64,000 nucleotides of DNA. It comes from Colwellia chukchiensis. GTDB taxonomy: Bacteria; Pseudomonadota; Gammaproteobacteria; Enterobacterales; Alteromonadaceae. Below, piece after piece: positions 17,546 through 26,240 of this stretch. The stretch's first letter is position 1; each line of letters opens with the position of its first letter. Location: positions 111,413 through 175,412 of the forward strand of contig NZ_NBOC01000007.1 of the NCBI RefSeq assembly GCF_002104455.1. The letters are read 5' to 3'. The notes beneath the pieces were generated by a model. The model did no database searches, was not told where the DNA came from, and saw only the letters and a program-made list of their open reading frames with translations. The translations under genes were made by a program, and so were the position numbers.

Positions 17546-19900
17546 TTAGAAAGTAAAAACAACATCGACACCATAGCTAGCAGGAGCACCGTAAGTTCGC
17601 GTTTCAAAAAAGCCTATGTTTGCGCCATGTAATACATACTCTTTGTCGGTAATATTACGACCAAAGGCAGAAATCTTAAGCTCAGATCTGTCACCTACTT
17701 TAATTTCAGATAACGTTAATCGCGCATTTAGAAGATTATAAGAATCCGCTACCATGCTTGGGTCAATTAAACTAAATTGAAATTCATCATTGATTGAAAA
17801 GTCAGTATGTAGACTTAAGTTACCCCAATCAAACTCAACCATGTTCCAACTCATGGCAATAGCCGCAGAGAAGGTGTTAAGGTCACTGAAAGTATCATCG
17901 CTATATTCGGTATCACGGTAGCCATAACTTGCGGTAAACATTAAATCTTCTGTAGCAGCAAATTTAGCATCAAATTCGAAACCAATAGATTTAGACTCGC
18001 CAGAATTCAACGAGCGCCTTACGTTACCACCATCAAGTACAGTAACTTGTAAGTTAGTATTGTCGTTATAGAAAATCGCAGTATTAAACATTATCCGATC
18101 ATCAAAAAACATGGCTTTTGCGCCAATTTCATAAGCGGTGGTATCTTCTGGATCAGCCGGTGTTAGCGTACCTTCGTAGTTTGCTTCGCCACCATTTGCA
18201 GGATTTAAGTAAGAAAAACGCTCAACCGCACCTGAGTTATAAGTACCTGCAGCATAACCTTGGGCTACTTTACCGTAAACGGTTAAATCGTTATTTACCA
18301 CATAGTTAACCACTAACGAGCCAACGGTTTTACTCCAGTCTTTACTAGCAGAAAGATCATTACGCAACATAGCGTCTGGCTCAGCTAAATTAACAATCGA
18401 CTTGTCATCTTTAGTGTGTCGAATACCTGCTATTACATTTAACGCGTCAGTAACCTGGTAATCAAATTGTGCGAACAAGGCTTGGGCATCATTTTCGACC
18501 TGATAAAATACACCCCAGGGTAGCGGATCAGCAAACAATAAGTTTGCGCCTTGGCCGGTAAAAATATTGATACTCCAAGGGTTTATCTCTTGTCCTTCTT
18601 CCGTAAAGTAATAGTAACCTGCCACATATTCCAGTTGGCCATCCATCAATTCACCTAAGAATTGAAATTCTTGTGAGTACTGCTTTTGGTCTTTATTATT
18701 GTTATAGGTAAATGCCGGAATAGGGCCAAAGTTACCTGTGGGTTGGAAAGTAGCATCTAGCTCGGCACCAAAATATGCACCACCATCAAGGTCAACGCCG
18801 TCGTTTAAACGTGAAGAATACTTGCGCTTAGCAGAGATAGACTTAAAGCTGTGGTGATCTGAATAATCCCACTCAAACGATAAATTATGACCTGAAATTT
18901 TCACAAACTCGCGACCATGGCTATCTAATTCAAAAGTTTCTTGGCGGCCACCGGTAAATTCGTTAGCAGCGATCATGGCAAACACGTTGCCGCCGTAAAA
19001 CGTCCCAGTACCCATGTGTAAGGTAGGAACCGTTGGGTCGGTAAAAAAGGCGCCAACATTACTGACTTGTACTGGGATTGAAACAGAACTGCCGTCGGTT
19101 TCGTCATAGCTGTATTCAACTGAAAAATCGTCACCTAAATAGCGTAAAGCAATGCGCATGGCATCAGTTTCTTTAGCGCCAAGGTTTTTCTCTTTAGCAC
19201 CAGCAAAGGTATTTTTCGCCCAACCATCTTCTTCACCTGTCATGTAGGTAAACTTAGCGGTAAAATTATTAAACTCGCCGGTATCAATCGAGGTGATTGA
19301 ATTGAACAGGCCGTCTGAACCTAAGGTAAAGGTTTGTTTAAAACCAAACTCTTCAGATGGTTTTTTAGTGACCATATTAATGGCACCACCTGTGGTATTT
19401 TTCCCCCAAAGTGTGCCTTGAGGACCACGCAATACTTCCATGCGCTCTAAATCGATAATACTAAATATTGCACCTGAGTTACGAGCTAAGTAAACACCGT
19501 CGACATAAATACCCACTTTAGGGTCAACACCTAACGATGGTTCATTAGTACCTAAACCACGAATATTTACGCCAACATTATAAGCACTACCAATAGGAAC
19601 CACCACTTGCGTATTAGGGGCAAGGTTATTGACGTTACTGATATCTTTAATCCCCATATTTTCAATAGAGCTGGCATCAAATGCGGTAATAGCAATAGGC
19701 GTCTCTTGTAGTGTACTAATGCGCTTTTGGGCACTCACCGTGATGCGTTTAATACCAGGTTTCGCCTTGGCTTGCTCGACATTTTCAGGGGTTGATTGTT
19801 CTTCAGCAGCTACTGCAGAACCAGAAAGAGCACAAGCAACGGCAAATGCTAGTGGCTTTATAACTAGATTTACGCTACTTTTTTGATCATTAATATTCAT
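17546..19900 (-). CDS. TonB-dependent outer-membrane receptor
   Basis: The 784-residue protein is a complete receptor. A signal peptide ends near GSAVAAEE (residue 32), and ITVSAQKR near residue 52 is the TonB box. The plug follows (IAITAFDASSIENMG, NIRGLGTN, VDGVYLARNSGAIFSIIDLERMEVLRGPQGTLWGKNTTGGAINMVTKKP). A 22-strand barrel ends in VDVVFTF with the terminal Phe required for outer-membrane insertion. This group, common in sphingomonads and marine gammaproteobacteria, takes up hydrophobic or aromatic nutrients rather than only siderophores. Its position beside the SDR/thiolase/oxygenase genes suggests it imports the pathway substrate. AGAGG precedes the ATG. An 82-codon frame ends ten bases upstream. 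Confidence 0.93.
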   Translation of the reverse strand: MNINDQKSSVNLVIKPLAFAVACALSGSAVAAEEQSTPENVEQAKAKPGIKRITVSAQKRISTLQETPIAITAFDASSIENMGIKDISNVNNLAPNTQVVVPIGSAYNVGVNIRGLGTNEPSLGVDPKVGIYVDGVYLARNSGAIFSIIDLERMEVLRGPQGTLWGKNTTGGAINMVTKKPSEEFGFKQTFTLGSDGLFNSITSIDTGEFNNFTAKFTYMTGEEDGWAKNTFAGAKEKNLGAKETDAMRIALRYLGDDFSVEYSYDETDGSSVSIPVQVSNVGAFFTDPTVPTLHMGTGTFYGGNVFAMIAANEFTGGRQETFELDSHGREFVKISGHNLSFEWDYSDHHSFKSISAKRKYSSRLNDGVDLDGGAYFGAELDATFQPTGNFGPIPAFTYNNNKDQKQYSQEFQFLGELMDGQLEYVAGYYYFTEEGQEINPWSINIFTGQGANLLFADPLPWGVFYQVENDAQALFAQFDYQVTDALNVIAGIRHTKDDKSIVNLAEPDAMLRNDLSASKDWSKTVGSLVVNYVVNNDLTVYGKVAQGYAAGTYNSGAVERFSYLNPANGGEANYEGTLTPADPEDTTAYEIGAKAMFFDDRIMFNTAIFYNDNTNLQVTVLDGGNVRRSLNSGESKSIGFEFDAKFAATEDLMFTASYGYRDTEYSDDTFSDLNTFSAAIAMSWNMVEFDWGNLSLHTDFSINDEFQFSLIDPSMVADSYNLLNARLTLSEIKVGDRSELKISAFGRNITDKEYVLHGANIGFFETRTYGAPASYGVDVVFTF

Positions 19901-19910
19901 ACTAACGCCT

Positions 19911-20159
19911 CTATTGTATTTTATGTTGTATTTGGTTTGTTGTTATTGATTTAACGGTAAGGGGGGTTGTAAATTTATTATTATTGAATTCGTTATCGCG
20001 CAATAGAACAGCAGAGTGGCAGGTGTGCGTTACACAAAAGGCAAGGTCAAGATGGTTAAGTTTAGCGGCAATATTAGAAATTTTTTGCGCTAAAAGTGCA
20101 AACCATTTCCACACTACCAGTTGACCGGTTAAGCTATTAACTGCTGTTTGGCGTCTCAT
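19911..20159 (-). CDS. Small hypothetical protein just upstream of the receptor
   Basis: An 82-codon frame begins at ATG 20159 with AAAGGA eight bases upstream and stops ten bases before the receptor start. I recognise no family. The first half is moderately hydrophobic (LVVWKWFALLAQKISNIAAKL) and the second half is Asn/Thr-rich and low in complexity, which is unlike a typical folded protein. It could be a short leader whose translation is coupled to the receptor, a decayed gene, or chance. The ribosome site and spacing are the only positive evidence. Confidence 0.35.
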   Translation of the reverse strand: MRRQTAVNSLTGQLVVWKWFALLAQKISNIAAKLNHLDLAFCVTHTCHSAVLLRDNEFNNNKFTTPLTVKSITTNQIQHKIQ

Positions 20160-20694
20160 ATTTTAATCCTTTATGGGTATGACACTGGCTTTTTGATACG
20201 ACTAAAAACCTTGCCACATTCGCTTTAAATATCATTGCTACCGTTCAATATTTATCCAATTGCCAACACATGAAATCGTCTATTAGGACTAGTTTGTTTG
20301 ATATTTCAGTTAAAATGGTGCCTACAGCCCAATCTAGCCTAGCTGTACACAGATAAAAAATTGCCCTTATTTAGTTAGCTACAAGTTTGGTTGCTCTGCG
20401 TTGTAGCAAGCTTAATAAATTAACGATTAAGGCTTTGGTCAACCATTATTAAGCGAATCCATGAACCTTGTTATCGCCAAGCCCGTAATAAATGTGAAGC
20501 AAAACCAAAGCCGTTAATGTTTTACAAAATCGTGCTATTTCCAGTAACTTCGCCAACAATCATACCTTTAAAAATCAACGCTATGATATCTATAACTATT
20601 TATTGTAAAAAAGTTGGTTAAAGATTAGCGCCGCTTAAAATTGCAGGTTAAGCTAATACCATTAGAGAAATAACTTAATTACTGTAGGAAGCTA
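20160..20694. other. Divergent intergenic region
   Basis: 535 bases between the leftward receptor unit and the rightward GluR0-like gene. One GCTGTACA box lies at 20342-20349. Otherwise AT-rich sequence without a credible frame; it must hold both promoters, which I cannot place with confidence. Confidence 0.5.
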
Positions 20695-21777
20695 ATGAAA
20701 AACAAGCCACTAATTATCAGCATTATTTTACTGTTCAGTATTTTTACAGCGATTGTTTCAGCCGCAGATAAAAATGAGCAGCTTTTGATCATAGGGACTA
20801 AAGTAGCGCCGCCATTTGTGATGAAGAATCAAGCGGGTGAATTTCACGGTATTTCAATCGATTTATGGAAGGAAATGGCTAAAGAGCTAGATGTAGCCTA
20901 TCGTTTTGAAGAAGCGGAACTACCGTTATTAATTAGTGGCCTACAAGATGGCCAATATCATGCCTCGATTGCGGCAATTACCGTTACTGCGAACCGAGAA
21001 AAACTTATTGATTTTACTCACCCATATTTTACAACCGGCCTTGCTATTGCCGCCACCAAAAGTGACAGAGGTTGGTTAAATGCCTTATCTGGCGTTTTTT
21101 CTTGGCAATTTATTGGCGTGCTTTTTGCGTTATGTATGTTATTGCTAGCGGTGGGTTTTGTATTGTGGTTATTTGAACGTAAAAAAAACCAAGAAATGTT
21201 TGGCGGCTCAATCGCCAGTGGTTTAGGCGCAAGCTTTTGGTGGGCAGCGGTTACTATGACCACAGTAGGCTATGGTGATAAAGCGCCAACAACCTTAGGT
21301 GGCAGGGTAGTGGGCTTAATTTGGATGTTTATGGCAATCATACTTATCAGTGGTTTTACCGCCGCCATTGCAAGTAGCTTAACGGTAAGCCATCTTGGCA
21401 CTAGCATCAAAAGCGTTGATGATCTTTATGGCGCCAATGTAGTGACCATAGATAATTCGGCAAGTGAAAAGTTTTTAACGTCTATCAGCGTAAAATATAA
21501 AACCGCAGACGACATTACCAGTGCATTGGCACAACTTGAGTCAGGTAAAATTGATGCGGTAGTTTATGATAAGCCTATTTTACGTTATCTCACTAACGCC
21601 AGCTCTAGTGATAACTTATACGTTTTACCCGGCGAAATTGGCCAGCAAGATTACGCAATTGGATTACCCAATAACAGCCCATTACGCGAAAAGTTTAACG
21701 AGCGGTTATTACAAGTGATAGAAAGCGAGCGTTGGGAAGAGATAAAATCAAAATATTTAGGCGGCTCGCCATTGTAA
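20695..21777 (+). CDS. GluR0-like ligand-gated potassium channel
   Basis: This 360-residue protein joins a periplasmic amino-acid-binding module to a potassium pore, the layout of prokaryotic ionotropic glutamate receptors. After a signal peptide (cleaved near VSAAD) comes lobe 1 of a SBP_bac_3 domain (GTKVAPPFVMKN, AAITVTANREKLIDFTHPYF). Then follow membrane helix 1 (about 138-163), a pore loop with the K+ filter TTVGYGD at about residues 189-195, and helix 2 (about 208-230). Lobe 2 (DAVVYDKPILRYL, QDYAIGLPNNSPLREKFNERLL) comes last. Ligand binding should open the pore. The Arg in TANREK is the family's usual carboxylate-binding Arg. AGGAAG precedes the ATG. It is monocistronic. Confidence 0.9.
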   Translation: MKNKPLIISIILLFSIFTAIVSAADKNEQLLIIGTKVAPPFVMKNQAGEFHGISIDLWKEMAKELDVAYRFEEAELPLLISGLQDGQYHASIAAITVTANREKLIDFTHPYFTTGLAIAATKSDRGWLNALSGVFSWQFIGVLFALCMLLLAVGFVLWLFERKKNQEMFGGSIASGLGASFWWAAVTMTTVGYGDKAPTTLGGRVVGLIWMFMAIILISGFTAAIASSLTVSHLGTSIKSVDDLYGANVVTIDNSASEKFLTSISVKYKTADDITSALAQLESGKIDAVVYDKPILRYLTNASSSDNLYVLPGEIGQQDYAIGLPNNSPLREKFNERLLQVIESERWEEIKSKYLGGSPL

Positions 21778-22388
21778 TGGCTAGTGCAGGCTTTTTTGTA
21801 AAACTCTCAGCAAATTTGCTAGGCTTTTTGATTACGCGTTACCAAAACTTATTGTTAACATATTGATTATAAAGCAAATATTTATTTAAATTAGTTGTGG
21901 GTATAACTCAAGTATAATTGCAAATATTAGATCTTGGCTCAATACTAATGAGGTTTTTAGCCATCAAGTATCGTAAAATACGAGCAACAGTTACAATAAA
22001 ATGCCCAGCAAAACATTTAAATTTAATTTATCACTGCTGTTATGATAAACGCATGAATATTGCGTAAAATGATCGTTTTTTAATCCAATACGCAAAAGAT
22101 AATACCTGATTAAATTTTCGATAAGTTTATAAAGGGCCTTGGTAAAATAGCATATATATTGGCAGCGAACTAAATTTTATTAGCGCATATGATGATCGGA
22201 AATCGAAATTATTAAAAGAAAACTTAAGCTGTACTAGCTAAGTTACCAACTAAGCAATAACTAGCTTGAGCAATATTTTTAGAACATAACTCAGTTTATA
22301 GCTGCTTTAGTGTCGACCAACTTAAACTGCACATTGCCACAGATGCCAACAATCTTATATCAAACTGGTTTGTATAATTGGTTTATAA
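21778..22388. other. Non-coding, degraded DNA
   Basis: About 610 bases of very AT-rich sequence after the channel gene. I find no gene, RNA or terminator that I can defend. It is continuous with a pseudogene and probably belongs to the same decayed insertion. Confidence 0.5.
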
Positions 22389-22913
22389 ATTAAACAAGCT
22401 AGTACAGAACGTATTATTAACTATCTGTACGATAAAACAAAAATACCAGTCAATGCCGTTTTCTTTCGTATTTTTGAAGATAACGGCAATAATTATTTGA
22501 GCCGTGCTTGGATGATTTTGCCTAAAGAAACACAAGCGCGTGTTATTTCAAAACCAGCCAAAGAGCCTAGGAACGGAGAATTTTATGTATCGTTTGGTCA
22601 TGGTTGCTGGTATTCAAATGCTTTGAACAGCTTAGACCTTGGTAGCAGAATTTGATTTGAAAAATTCGACAATAAAACCATTAATAAATTAACAACCGAT
22701 AGGTATTATTTAACGTTTTAAAGTTTAGATGATAATAATGCTGAATACTTAGCGCCAGTTAAATGGCATGATACGAAATCCATAAAATCTGCAATTAGTG
22801 AGACAGGATTGTTTAGTAATCAAAACTCAGTATGTAAACCAACAACACCTAAGTGGTCTCATACAATTGAGAGATTAAAAACAGAATTTAACTATACGAA
22901 TAATAAAAAGTAA
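22389..22913 (+). pseudogene. Decayed nuclease-type conserved hypothetical gene
   Basis: One frame carries recognisable protein through two in-frame stops (TGA 22653, TAA 22719) to a final TAA at 22911. The conserved pieces are IPVNAVFFRIFEDNGNNYLSR, NGEFYVSFG, WYSNALNSL, YLAPVKWHDT, GLFSNQNSVCKPTTPKW and a closing LKTEF. From memory this pattern belongs to a widespread hypothetical family often carrying an N-terminal PD-(D/E)XK nuclease domain. Here that N-terminal part is missing, and the step from VSFG straight to WYS suggests an internal deletion as well. No start or ribosome site remains. The family name is uncertain; that it is a dead gene is clear. Confidence 0.7.
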
Positions 22914-23152
22914 GGACGTGACGCTACGCAAAATTTACTAGGGAATAGTCACAAAAAGATATTTCATGCACATAGCAGAACATGAATTTACGAATATAAG
23001 ATCGAGTAGTTAACTTGCAAACGTTAAAATGTCAGTAAGCTAAAACATCAAATACTTAAACTAATTCAATAAGATGGATATCAAGCGAAGACTGGAACTG
23101 ATCAAGTGCTTAATTTAAATTAACAAAAGATAAGGTAAGTGCTCTCTCAATA

Positions 23153-23210
23153 AATACACCCTGCTATGTCCGATACTCTTCAGTATTGGACATAGTGTAA
23201 TAGGTGTATT
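23153..23210. repeat. 58-bp nested inverted repeat upstream of a recombinase
   Basis: Outer arms AATACACC (23153-23160) and GGTGTATT (23203-23210) are perfect. Inner arms TATGTCCGATACT (23165-23177) and AGTATTGGACATA (23182-23194) pair with one G:T and a CTTC loop. No T-run follows, so a terminator is unlikely. It lies 60 bases before a tyrosine recombinase gene and could be its recombination or binding site, or the tip of a palindromic element. It does not show integron attC core sequences. Confidence 0.75.
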
Positions 23211-23269
23211 AAACTCGGTTCGTAGCTGTAATCCATGACAATATAAAAATTTATTAGGTATTCATAATA

Positions 23270-24511
23270 ATGCAATTAACAAAACCTGTGCCTTTATATC
23301 CGCCGTATTTAGATTTGTGTGATTTTGATTTTGAGGATTACCCTGAGTTAGATAAATTATTTTCCGCTAATGAGCCTTGGTGGCTTGAGCAATTTAATTG
23401 GGGAAAAGTTTTTCTTACCTATATCGGCAGAAATAAATCTCAACACACTTATGAGCGTTTTAGAAATGACGTTGAGCGTTTTTTGCTATGGTCCTTTATT
23501 GAAAAGAAAAAACCTATCGACCAATTGCGAAAATCGGATTTGCTCGAATATGCAGACTTTTGTTGGCAGCCGCCAGTAACTTGGATTGGCACATCTAATC
23601 AAGAACGCTTTAAAGTCACCCATGGTTACTCATCAGCCAACGAACATTGGTTTCCATTTAAAATGCAAGCGCCAAAAAGCCAAAAATCTTTGCAGGTAAT
23701 TGATAAGAAAAAATATCGGCCATCACAACAAACACTGTCATCTATGTTTACCGCGCTAATCGTTTTTTATAATTATTTAATGGCGGAAGATTTTTGTATT
23801 GGTAATCCAGCACAAATTGCCAAAAAAGATTGTCGACATTTCATCATTGACTCACAAGTAAAAGAAATTAAGCGCTTAACCGCTAGCCAATGGCAATATG
23901 TGTTAGATACCGCGGTTGAAATGGCCGATGAAAACCCTATTTTTGAACGTAATTTGTTTGTCATTGCCGCGCTAAAAACGCTATTTTTAAGAATTTCTGA
24001 ACTCTCTGAACGGGAAAATTGGTTGCCTACTATGGGACATTTTTGGCAAGACGACGATGAAAACTGGTGGCTTAAGGTTTTTGGTAAAAGCCGTAAATTA
24101 CGTGATATTACTGTGCCCATTGACTTTTTACCATTTTTGCAACGCTATCGCACTTCTCGAGGCTTAACGGCTTTACCTACAAGTAACGAGAATGCCGTAT
24201 TAGTTGAAAAAGTACGTGGCCAAGGCGGCATGACCTCGCGCCATTTACGGCGTTTAGTGCAAAATGTTTTTGATCAAGCCTATGAAAATATGCGTGTTTA
24301 TGAAGGACCGAACAAAGCGTTAAAACTTAAAGAAGCAACGGCGCATTGGTTAAGGCATACCGGTGCCAGTATGGAAATCGAGCGTGGCCGCCCTCTTAAA
24401 GATATTTCAGAAGATTTAGGCCATGCTAGTATGGCCACTACTGACACGGTTTATGTGCAAAGTGAAAACAAAAAGCGCGCTGAAAGTGGCAAGCGCAGAA
24501 AAGTTGATTAA
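23270..24511 (+). CDS. Tyrosine recombinase / site-specific integrase
   Basis: The 413-residue protein has a SAM-like core-binding domain (about 60-190) and a C-terminal catalytic domain. Catalytic residues are visible in order: Arg near 240 (LFLRISEL), Lys in GKSRKLRD, HxxR near 358 (HWLRHTGAS), His in LGHASMATT and the nucleophile Tyr near 395 (TVYVQS). Such enzymes cut and rejoin DNA at specific sites. It is not XerC/XerD, which are about 300 residues. There are no phage, plasmid or cassette genes around it, only a pseudogene and an inverted repeat, so it may be the survivor of a decayed element. The Lys/Arg-rich tail (KKRAESGKRRKVD) could aid DNA binding. Confidence 0.9.
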   Translation: MQLTKPVPLYPPYLDLCDFDFEDYPELDKLFSANEPWWLEQFNWGKVFLTYIGRNKSQHTYERFRNDVERFLLWSFIEKKKPIDQLRKSDLLEYADFCWQPPVTWIGTSNQERFKVTHGYSSANEHWFPFKMQAPKSQKSLQVIDKKKYRPSQQTLSSMFTALIVFYNYLMAEDFCIGNPAQIAKKDCRHFIIDSQVKEIKRLTASQWQYVLDTAVEMADENPIFERNLFVIAALKTLFLRISELSERENWLPTMGHFWQDDDENWWLKVFGKSRKLRDITVPIDFLPFLQRYRTSRGLTALPTSNENAVLVEKVRGQGGMTSRHLRRLVQNVFDQAYENMRVYEGPNKALKLKEATAHWLRHTGASMEIERGRPLKDISEDLGHASMATTDTVYVQSENKKRAESGKRRKVD

Positions 24512-24536
24512 GCTTGTTAACAAAATTAGCCTAGAT

Positions 24537-24570
24537 TGTGAGTAGCAAACATCTGCTCTTGCTACTCACA
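24537..24570. terminator. Terminator between recombinase and uspA-like gene
   Basis: Perfect 12-bp stem (24537-24548 / 24559-24570) with a 10-base loop, followed by TTTT. It lies between convergent genes and can serve the recombinase. Confidence 0.75.
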
Positions 24571-24598
24571 TTTTACTAGAGTTTGTTGGTTACCTTTA

Positions 24599-25036
24599 TT
24601 AAGGCACTAATACAATGGGTATATCGACACGGTGCGCTAATTTATTCGCGACACTGCCGAGCAATATATCAACGATACTGGAGCGCCCTTGCCGGCCAAC
24701 AAAAAGCATATCAACGGATAGCTTGTTGATTTCTTGCATGATCACAAGCACCGGATCACCCCAAAGCAACTCGGTACTGATATCTAAGTTTAGGTTTGCG
24801 TACTTTTCTGCTAACGGAGTTAAGAGTTGCGCTATGGTATTTTTCTCTTCAGTCGCTTGATCTAAAATCGGTGGCGCGACGCCGCGAATAACCATAGGCT
24901 GTAAATACGACCAATCTTTTACTGTTAATATTTTTACGTTAGCTTGTGATTTTACCGCCATATCCATCGCATGTTCAACGGCTCTCAGGCTGCATTCACT
25001 TCCATCTATTGCAACTAGATATAAAGGTTTACTCAT
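24599..25036 (-). CDS. Universal stress protein, UspA family
   Basis: The 145-residue single-domain protein has the USP nucleotide-binding fold. It opens with LVAIDGSECSLRAVEHAMDMA and ends with GRQGRSSIVDILLGSVANKLAHRVDIPIVLV, where G-x2-G-x9-G-S is the ATP-binding loop of the ATP-type USPs. These cytoplasmic dimers are induced in starvation or stress and act by unclear means. No operon partner. It reads toward the recombinase and shares the terminator region. Confidence 0.9.
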   Translation of the reverse strand: MSKPLYLVAIDGSECSLRAVEHAMDMAVKSQANVKILTVKDWSYLQPMVIRGVAPPILDQATEEKNTIAQLLTPLAEKYANLNLDISTELLWGDPVLVIMQEINKLSVDMLFVGRQGRSSIVDILLGSVANKLAHRVDIPIVLVP

Positions 25037-25309
25037 CGTTTAGCCCCCTGTTTAGTCACTAAATATGTTTAAGTACTAACAGCATATCAGTTATAAACTC
25101 TTTAGCCAGCCATCGACTTGATTGACATCATATAAAGCGATGTAATTGCTTATGCAGAGTTTATTGTTTACATAATAAAGACAAGTTACCAAGAGCAAAC
25201 TTGAATACCATAGCACTTACTAAGCAATATAACGTTTTTAAAACTAGCAATTTTTTTCTGAACTGGCTAACGTAACGCTACCTATCTTTTAGAATATTGA
25301 AGTAATATT

Positions 25310-26155
25310 ATGAACGATGATAATAGTTATACTCCGCCGAAAGTTTGGCGCTGGCAAAATAAAAATGGTGGCGAATGGGCCAATATTAATCGCCCCATTT
25401 CAGGTGCTACACATCAAAAAGCACGTTTAATCGGCAAACACCCAATTCAGCTCTATTCTATGGCGACACCTAATGGCGTTAAGGTCACCATAATGTTAGA
25501 AGAACTACTAACATTAGGATTTGACGGCGCAGAATATGATGCCTTTCTCGTCGATATCAGCCAAGGCGAGCAGTTTGCTAGCGGCTTTGTAGACGTTAAT
25601 CCCAACTCGAAAATACCCGCTATGGTAGATCAAAGTGGTGAAACTGACGTACGACTTTTTGAATCTGGCGCTATCTTGCTTTACTTAGCAGAAAAATTTA
25701 ATTGCCTTATTCCAAATGAAAAACGCGCAGAATGCCTGTCTTGGTTATTTTGGCAAGTTGGCAGCGCGCCTTATCTTGGGGGCGGGTTTGGCCATTTTTA
25801 TCGTTATGCACCAGAAAAAATCGCCTATTGCATTGATAGGTTTACCATGGAAGTCAAGCGACAATTAGATGTGCTCGATAAACACCTAGCAAACAACCTT
25901 TACCTCTGTGGTGACAGCTATAGTATTGCTGATATAGCTATATGGCCCTGGTATGGCGCTTTAGTGCTGAACCAGTTATACGATGCAGGACAGTTTTTAG
26001 ACACCGACAGTTATAAGAATGTTGTGCGTTGGGCGTCATTGCTCGAAAAACGCCCTGCCGTTAATCGTGGTGTTATGGTGAATAAAAATTGGGGCGAGCT
26101 ATCGGGTCAATTACCTGAGCGTCATAATGCCAGCGACTTTCCACCATCAGCTTAA
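25310..26155 (+). CDS. yghU: YghU-like glutathione S-transferase / disulfide reductase
   Basis: The 281-residue protein matches E. coli YghU along its length: YTPPKVWRWQ, GGEWANINRPISG, GKHPIQLYSMATPNGVKVTIMLEELL, VDVNPNSKIPA, GGGFGHFYRYAPEKI and RHNASDF. YghU is a nu-class GST that binds two glutathiones and reduces disulfides and organic hydroperoxides. Residues 48-135 form the thioredoxin-like half (with FESGAILLYLAEKF binding glutathione) and the rest the helical half. Cytoplasmic, monocistronic. Confidence 0.93.
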   Translation: MNDDNSYTPPKVWRWQNKNGGEWANINRPISGATHQKARLIGKHPIQLYSMATPNGVKVTIMLEELLTLGFDGAEYDAFLVDISQGEQFASGFVDVNPNSKIPAMVDQSGETDVRLFESGAILLYLAEKFNCLIPNEKRAECLSWLFWQVGSAPYLGGGFGHFYRYAPEKIAYCIDRFTMEVKRQLDVLDKHLANNLYLCGDSYSIADIAIWPWYGALVLNQLYDAGQFLDTDSYKNVVRWASLLEKRPAVNRGVMVNKNWGELSGQLPERHNASDFPPSA

Positions 26156-26240
26156 TCATGGCGCTAATTTATTGAAGCGTCAATTGAGTTAAAGCCATGC
26201 CAAATTATTGCAATTCAGTGTACTTGCTCGGCGTTTGAAA

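Noticed and set aside
23153..23210. Integron attC site
   Set aside because: The arms form a strong hairpin but lack the attC core sites, and the neighbouring recombinase does not show integron-integrase features that I can identify.
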